Source: CAYNST01 sp964399955
GTDB lineage: Bacteria > Pseudomonadota > Gammaproteobacteria > Pseudomonadales > Cellvibrionaceae
Direction: 5' to 3'
Length of the DNA stretch: 9,459 nt
Assembly: GCA_964399955.1 (NCBI GenBank)
Contig: CAYNST010000129.1
Location: 1 to 9,459, forward strand
Shown: positions 5,920 to 9,459 of the stretch, piece after piece
Numbering within the stretch: position 1 is the first letter of the stretch
How the letters are laid out: each line of letters starts with the position of its first letter
Notes under the pieces: generated by a model
Databases searched by the model: none
Seen by the model: the letters and a program-made list of their open reading frames with translations, nothing else
What the model was told of the DNA's origin: nothing
Translations under genes and position numbers: made by a program

Positions 5920-6852
5920 GTGCGGCTTCCGATCATTCGCGCTCTGACGCTGGTTTTGACATGCAGCCTGCTGTGGGGTTGTGCAAGCGGTGGTCACCAC
6001 CAGCGCTTTCAATTAGAGGCCCTTGATGCACCGTTCATAGCTGAGCTGCAAGATGTGCCTTTTTTCCCGCAAGACGAATTTCAGTGTGGCCCCGCTGCGC
6101 TGGCCACAGTCTTGAATGCTGCAGGCGCATCGGTTACGCCTGCAGCGCTCACCCCTCAAATATACCTGGACGGCCGTAAGGGTAGCCTGCAACTGGAATT
6201 GGTTGCTGCTGCGCGTCGTCACGGCCTGCTTCCTTACCCGCAAAATGCTTCGTTTGCTGCATTGCTTGAGCAATTGCAAGCAGAGCAACCGGTGTTGGTG
6301 CTGCAAAATCTTGGCTTTGCCTGGGCGCCTACCTGGCATTATGCCGTTGTGGTCGGCTACAACCCGCAGCAAGGCCAGGTGTTGCTGCGCTCGGGGCGCA
6401 CCCGGTTGCAAAAAATGCCGCTCAAGGAGTTCGAGCGTACTTGGCGGTACAGTGATTACTGGGCGCTTACGGTCCACTCGCCGGGCACCGTGCCTGCGGG
6501 CGCAAGGGTCGCAAATTATGTGCAGGCGGCGGCGGGTATGGAGGCGACCGGTCAGCTGGATGCGGCCGCGCTCGCCTATCAGGCTGCTGTGCAGCATTGG
6601 CCAGAGTCCATGATCGCCTGGATGGGGTTGGGCAATAGCCGTTACCAGCAGCATCGTTACCAGGAGGCGGAAGCGGCCTATCGGCAGGCGGCAGTGCTCG
6701 CCGAAGACAACCCTGCCCCTTGGCACAACCTTGCCTGGGCGTTGATAAAACAACAGCAAAATCAGCAGGCTTTGCCTTTTGCAAGCAAGGCTGCACAGTT
6801 GGCCGGGCCCGAGGCGCCTGCCTATCGCAGTGCCTTGCAGGCCTTGCAATAG
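5920..6852 (+). CDS. PA2778-like lipoprotein cysteine peptidase (C39-like) with TPR repeats
   Basis: A 310-residue product starting at GTG 5920; the in-frame ATG just upstream runs into TAA after two codons, so GTG is the likely start. The N-terminus is a lipoprotein signal with lipobox LLWGC (Cys21). The peptidase domain (about 40-185) has the C39-type catalytic Cys in FFPQDEFQCGPAAL (Q50/Q55 near C56) and the His in WHYAVVVGYN (H140). The third position is Asn148 (GYNP), where an Asp or Asn is expected. The C-terminal part (about 200-310) holds at least two TPR-like repeats, for example AWMGLGNSRYQQHRYQEAEA and AWHNLAWALIKQQQNQQA-type segments around 232-298, for protein contacts. Predicted to act at the envelope, perhaps maturing or cleaving a partner; substrate unknown. 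Paired with the PA2779-type gene 17 nt upstream. Ribosome-binding site weak (GGA). Confidence 0.85.
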   Translation: MRLPIIRALTLVLTCSLLWGCASGGHHQRFQLEALDAPFIAELQDVPFFPQDEFQCGPAALATVLNAAGASVTPAALTPQIYLDGRKGSLQLELVAAARRHGLLPYPQNASFAALLEQLQAEQPVLVLQNLGFAWAPTWHYAVVVGYNPQQGQVLLRSGRTRLQKMPLKEFERTWRYSDYWALTVHSPGTVPAGARVANYVQAAAGMEATGQLDAAALAYQAAVQHWPESMIAWMGLGNSRYQQHRYQEAEAAYRQAAVLAEDNPAPWHNLAWALIKQQQNQQALPFASKAAQLAGPEAPAYRSALQALQ

Positions 6853-7280
6853 ATGATCCTCTTTGAATATCGGTAGTTGATACCTCCTTTCCCCGCAGCG
6901 GTAAGCCCAGTCCTGCCCAGCATCAACCCTTTTCGCACTGCTCTCGGATACTTCGGGCCAAAACATCGGCCTGTGCGGGTATTGCGTATGTTAGGTGGTA
7001 ATCGTGACGGGGCGGGGTTGGTTTTTGACCAAAACGACGAACAACGGATGTGGATACCTTTATTAATCAGCAACTTTCATTGCGTTGTTCAACATTAAAA
7101 AATTGGGTCGTCCCGCCTTTATCATCATTGTGTCTTACGTCTTGGCAGTTTTCTTCGGAGGCGTGAAAAGCAGTTCGCTTGAAGTCTGTAATAGTTTGGT
7201 TGGCCGCTGCAAAGATCCGAACGGGACTGGGGCTTGTACTAAAGCGAACCAACTAACGCGAACGACTAAGGAGACGGCTT
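6853..7280. other. 428-nt intergenic stretch before the repeat-bearing OMP gene
   Basis: No convincing gene. A frame opening at TTG 7085 runs into the next gene in another frame and has no ribosome-binding site. No clear terminator follows the peptidase gene. There is a short hairpin TTGGT-TTTTG-ACCAA (7018-7032), and a long-range stem (7192-7201 with 7247-7255) lies near the end. A strong Shine-Dalgarno AAGGAG (7268-7273) precedes the ATG at 7281. I could not place a sound promoter. Confidence 0.55.
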
Positions 7281-8239
7281 ATGTTGAAGAAAAAATTACC
7301 AGGCGTAATTTCGGCTGCTGCATTGGCGGCAGCCTCCTCGCTGACGCACGCGCAGTATACCAACACCCAGTCACAGAATTTGGACGAGCAGGCTCCATAC
7401 GAGACCGGGCAAATGCAGAATGAGGCCGGTGAAATACAGTATCAAACCGGGCCGAGCTACGAAGACGCAGGTGAACCTCAATACCAGACCAGGCAAACCA
7501 GCCCGGGTGCCGGTGAGCCACAGTATCAAATGGGGCAGACAGAGGGGCAGGCCGGCNNNNNNNNNNNNNNNNNNNNNNNNNNNNNNNNNNNNNNNNNNNN
7601 NNNNNNNNNNNNNNNNNNNNNNNNNNNNNNNNNNNNNNNNNNNNNNNNNNNNNNNNCCCGGGTGCCGGTGAGCCACAGTATCAAATGGGGCAGACAGAGG
7701 GGCAGGCCGGCGGGCAGATGCAAAACCAGGCTGACGAAGACGAAACGGGCCAGCGGCAGTTTGGACAGGCAGGCCAGGGTCAGGGGCAGGCCGGCCAGTC
7801 GGGCGATACCACAGTGCAGGATATCGTTGGCGAATACGACTGGTATTTTGGCGGCAGCCTGGGCTGGTACGGCATTGGTTCTGGTGACGCGGCGAACGAC
7901 CCGACCAGTTTGGCCATCTTTGGACGGGTTGGCGCTTTTGTTAATGAGAATGTATCCGCTGAAGTGCGGTTGGGTATGGGGCTAGGTGATCACGATGTGA
8001 CTGTGGGTGTTGGGGATGCGGCGGTGCCCGGTTCCTTTCAGTTAGACCAGTTTTACGGTTTTTATCTGCGCGGTGGGTTGCCACTGGATGAGTCTTTCTA
8101 CCCTTATCTTATGCTAGGCGTAACCCGAGGTCACTTCTCGCTTGATTATGCCGAAGTGTCCAGATCCGACACTGTGTTCGGGTTGTCTTACGGCCTGGGT
8201 GTGGACATAGAGCTACCGCAGGGTGTTAGCCAATCTTGA
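7281..8239 (+). CDS. Outer-membrane beta-barrel protein with repeat insert; gapped and frameshifted
   Basis: The N-terminus is a signal peptide (MLKKKLPGVISAAALAAASS, cut at THA then Q, after residue 24). A Q/G/E-rich linker follows with 14-residue repeats (AGE-P-QYQ...). The coding frame is then broken by 100 N. After the gap the frame resumes in another register, with GQ-rich sequence and then a small porin-like barrel: DWYFGGSLGWYG, then SLAIFGRVGAFVNENVSAEVRLGMGLG, FYGFYLRGGLPLDESFYPYLMLGVTRG and FGLSYGLGVDIELPQG. These segments match the neighbouring paralog at 8720 closely. The frame given here ends at TGA 8237-8239, but the homologous last strand continues in another frame to 8312. AAGGAG lies 7 nt before the ATG. 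Known small barrels of this kind sit in the outer membrane; the specific role is unknown. Whether the gene is truly broken or suffers assembly error is unresolved. Confidence 0.75.
7425..7711 (+). repeat. 42-nt (14-residue) tandem repeats in the OMP linker, interrupted by the gap
   Basis: Before the gap three 14-residue units are readable: AGEIQYQTGPSYED (7425-7466), AGEPQYQTRQTSPG (7467-7508) and AGEPQYQMGQTEGQ (7509-7550). After the gap another unit identical to the third is seen (7664-7705). The units share AGE-x-QYQ and are rich in Gln, Gly and Glu, as in flexible surface linkers. The true copy number is hidden by the N run. Confidence 0.8.
7557..7656. other. Assembly gap of exactly 100 N
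   Basis: Exactly 100 ambiguous bases, a usual placeholder for a gap of unknown size. The 55 nt on the left (7502-7556) and the 55 nt on the right (7657-7711) are identical, which is what contig ends broken at a repeat look like. As drawn, the two copies are offset by 155 nt, which is not a multiple of 3, so the placeholder breaks the reading frame artificially. Confidence 0.97.
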
Positions 8240-8312
8240 GTACGCGTCGCTGTTGGATACGTCTGACGCACAATTGGACGGCATTTCTTTAGGTGTCAGC
8301 CTGGCGTTTTAG
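8226..8312 (+). pseudogene. Out-of-frame last beta-strand of the repeat-bearing OMP
   Basis: In the frame starting at TTA 8226 the sequence reads LANLEYASLLDTSDAQLDGISLGVSLAF, then TAG at 8310-8312. This aligns with the end of the paralog, AANLEYIVLLDADTEISGFTVGLSKTF, including the terminal Phe used for outer-membrane insertion. It is in a different frame from the upstream barrel part, which stops at 8239. A two-base loss or one-base gain near 8222-8228 would explain it. Confidence 0.85.
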
Positions 8313-8719
8313 TGCGGGAGCGGGTTTTTACTGTAGCGGGCTGCTGGGCATGGGATACAGCCTGTGCGCTCGCGCAGCTTGTAGTTAATTCTCAGGCTGC
8401 GTTTTGGCTCAAGCTGTCGGTTCTCTCCTGTGACCCTGCGTTAAATATCATTGTTCATGATGGTTTGCGTCGGGCAGAGGTTTTTTGCAGGTCGACCCCT
8501 GATTTTATCGGTAGTGGGCGCAGGGCAGAAAATTCCGTGTCTTTGTGTCTGAATGGCTCAGAACACTGGTTTTGTTGCTTGGGCTAAGGTGAAGGTCCAA
8601 AAATCACGGTATTGCTCTTCGGTTTCAGGTTTCAAAAGGGCTGGCAAATCCATAGCGTTTGCCGGGGTGTAAAATGTATCAAGCTATCATGAACAACTAA
8701 CTGTCTAAGGATATTGGCT
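8313..8719. other. 407-nt stretch between the two OMP paralogs
   Basis: No convincing gene. A frame opening at GTG 8312 shows no ribosome-binding site or recognisable domain. There is no clear terminator after the first paralog. Near the end a dyad (8641-8665) sits just before a -10-like TAAAAT (8670-8675), probably the control region of the second paralog. Confidence 0.55.
8641..8675 (+). promoter_or_regulatory. Dyad and -10-like element upstream of the second OMP gene
   Basis: GGCAAA (8643-8648) pairs with TTTGCC (8658-8663), extended by one C-G and one T-G pair to 8641-8665. TAAAAT (8670-8675) follows as a possible -10. The -35 position (AATCCA) is poor, so an activator may bind the dyad. 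The leader to the ATG would be about 40 nt. Confidence 0.35.
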
Positions 8720-9289
8720 ATGCAGAAAAGAACTTGGGTTTCTGGAATTCTGTCTGTTGCTGCGCTTTCAGTGGCTTCTTCTGTATCTCATGCTCAAGTT
8801 ATGAGCGAGATGAATGTTTATGCCGGTGCCAATGTGGCATTCTTGAATGCTTCGCGAGAGTGGCTTGGAGTCTTTGAGGATGAAGGCTCTGTGATGTCCA
8901 TCCATGGCCGCTTGGGCACTTTTATCAATCCCAACCTTTCGGCAGAGCTGCGCCTGGGTGCAGGTCTTGGCGATGACAATATTGAGTTTAATGGCCAGGA
9001 TTCTTCCATTCAAGTTGGCAACTATTACGGTATCTATGCCCGTGGTGGTTTGCCGGTAACCGATATGTTCTACCCTTACGCCGTTATCGGTTATACGCGT
9101 GCCACCACCGAGATTGATATTTTAGGAACTGGTGAAGGACCAACTTCCACCGTTGACGATATCTCCTACGGCATAGGCACTGATATTCGTTTTGGTCAAG
9201 GCTTTGCCGCCAATCTTGAATACATTGTTTTGCTGGATGCTGATACTGAAATTAGCGGCTTTACCGTGGGTTTGAGTAAAACCTTTTAA
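8720..9289 (+). CDS. Small outer-membrane beta-barrel protein, intact paralog
   Basis: A 189-residue product from the ATG at 8720 (a TTG two codons earlier is possible but less likely, since AAGGA sits 8 nt before this ATG). The signal peptide MQKRTWVSGILSVAALSVAS is cut at SHA then Q (after residue 25). The mature part alternates polar and hydrophobic residues as in an eight-stranded OmpA/OmpX-size barrel: NVYAGANVAFLN, IHGRLGTFINPNLSAELRLGAGLG, YYGIYARGGLPVTDMFYPYAVIGYTRA, ISYGIGTDIRFG and FAANLEYIVLLDADTE. It ends GLSKTF, with the terminal Phe of outer-membrane proteins. It lacks the repeat linker of the upstream paralog but otherwise aligns along its length. Probably in the outer membrane; ligand or role unknown. 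Tandem duplication is the simplest origin of the pair. A strong terminator follows. Confidence 0.88.
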   Translation: MQKRTWVSGILSVAALSVASSVSHAQVMSEMNVYAGANVAFLNASREWLGVFEDEGSVMSIHGRLGTFINPNLSAELRLGAGLGDDNIEFNGQDSSIQVGNYYGIYARGGLPVTDMFYPYAVIGYTRATTEIDILGTGEGPTSTVDDISYGIGTDIRFGQGFAANLEYIVLLDADTEISGFTVGLSKTF

Positions 9290-9303
9290 GGTTAAATGCC
9301 TGC

Positions 9304-9340
9304 AAAAAGGCCGCACCGGGTTCGGTTTGCGGCTTTTTTT
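9304..9340 (+). terminator. Strong intrinsic terminator, probably bidirectional
   Basis: GCCGCA (9310-9315) pairs with TGCGGC (9328-9333), with an inner CCG/CGG pair around GGTT, followed by seven T (9334-9340). Five A at 9304-9308 give a T-run on the other strand. It lies between converging genes, so it can stop both the OMP gene and the minus-strand gene to the right. Confidence 0.9.
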
Positions 9341-9359
9341 GTGCCCGCAGAGTCGGCCC

Positions 9360-9459
9360 CTATTGAAAATTTCTGGACTTCAGCTGAAGATCCGCCAGCT
9401 TGTTCGAGCAGTCAATCAGCTGGCCGGCCACCACATGCACTACCGGCTCGGCCGCATGT
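9360..9459 (-). CDS. C-terminal fragment of an unidentified minus-strand gene
   Basis: Read leftwards from the window edge, one frame is open for 32 codons and ends at TAG (9362-9360): HAAEPVVHVVAGQLIDCSN followed by KLADLQLKSRNFQ. It stops 20 nt before the shared terminator, in the position expected for a converging gene. The composition is protein-like, but I do not recognise the family and the fragment is too short to name. The start lies outside the window. Confidence 0.5.
   Translation of the reverse strand, partial: HAAEPVVHVVAGQLIDCSNKLADLQLKSRNFQ

Noticed and set aside
6013..6966. A 317-codon minus-strand frame across the peptidase gene
   Set aside because: The plus-strand frame has a lipobox, catalytic motifs and TPRs; the long antisense frame follows from codon bias.
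7085..7423. A 112-codon frame with a hydrophobic N-terminus
   Set aside because: It starts at TTG without a Shine-Dalgarno and overlaps the start and signal peptide of the OMP gene, which has a strong ribosome-binding site and clear homology to its neighbour.
7425..7711. Idea that the repeats form a CRISPR array
   Set aside because: The 42-nt units are contiguous, in frame and coding, without unique spacers between them.
7281..7985. A single 234-codon reading through the N gap in the first frame
   Set aside because: The 100-N placeholder is not a real length; after the gap this frame gives Arg/Trp-rich nonsense while another frame matches the paralog.
8312..8587. A 91-codon frame between the OMP paralogs
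   Set aside because: GTG start without a ribosome-binding site, Cys/Trp-rich composition and no recognisable domain.

Overview
The window looks like a chromosomal segment from a draft assembly of a gammaproteobacterium. The lipoamide dehydrogenase is close to the E. coli type along its whole length. SlyD keeps the Enterobacteria-like ending REATEEEIAHGHVH. A PA2779/PA2778-type gene pair and a PA2169-like four-helix protein are of kinds I know from Pseudomonas and relatives. A free-living, possibly marine lineage (for example Cellvibrionales/Halieaceae) would fit, but the genus cannot be set from the sequence. There are no rRNA or tRNA genes, no CRISPR array and no transposase.

Left part (1-3419): a TetR-family repressor (minus strand, 3' end outside the window) diverges from a stand-alone dihydrolipoyl dehydrogenase gene. 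The 93-nt gap between them carries a perfect AATATG-N8-CATATT dyad that overlaps a plausible lpd promoter. Next comes a YdjM-like membrane hydrolase gene with a well-formed LexA/SOS box (CTGT-N8-ACAG) just upstream. A small ferritin-like four-helix-bundle gene (DUF2383/PA2169 type) follows.

Middle part (3420-6852): a lipoprotein with one CXXCH haem-binding motif has a good sigma70-type promoter. It converges on slyD (minus), which has its own hairpin terminator and a short hairpin plus T-run in its leader. After a 423-nt non-coding stretch with two strong hairpins come two genes 17 nt apart: a small exported protein with a C-terminal membrane anchor (PA2779 type) and a lipoprotein C39-like cysteine peptidase with a TPR tail (PA2778 type).

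Right part (6853-9459): two tandem paralogous outer-membrane beta-barrel genes. The first carries a Q/G/E-rich insert of 14-residue (42-nt) tandem repeats between its signal peptide and barrel. A 100-N assembly gap falls inside this repeat array and is flanked by the same 55-nt sequence on both sides. The first gene also appears frameshifted before its last strand, so it loses the C-terminal Phe, while the second paralog is intact and ends in a strong terminator. The last 100 bases hold the C-terminal end of an unidentified minus-strand gene that probably shares this terminator.

The most interesting items are the repeat-bearing, gapped and frameshifted outer-membrane paralog, the SOS box in front of the YdjM-like gene, the CXXCH lipoprotein, and the PA2779/PA2778-type pair. 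None is a proven new system.
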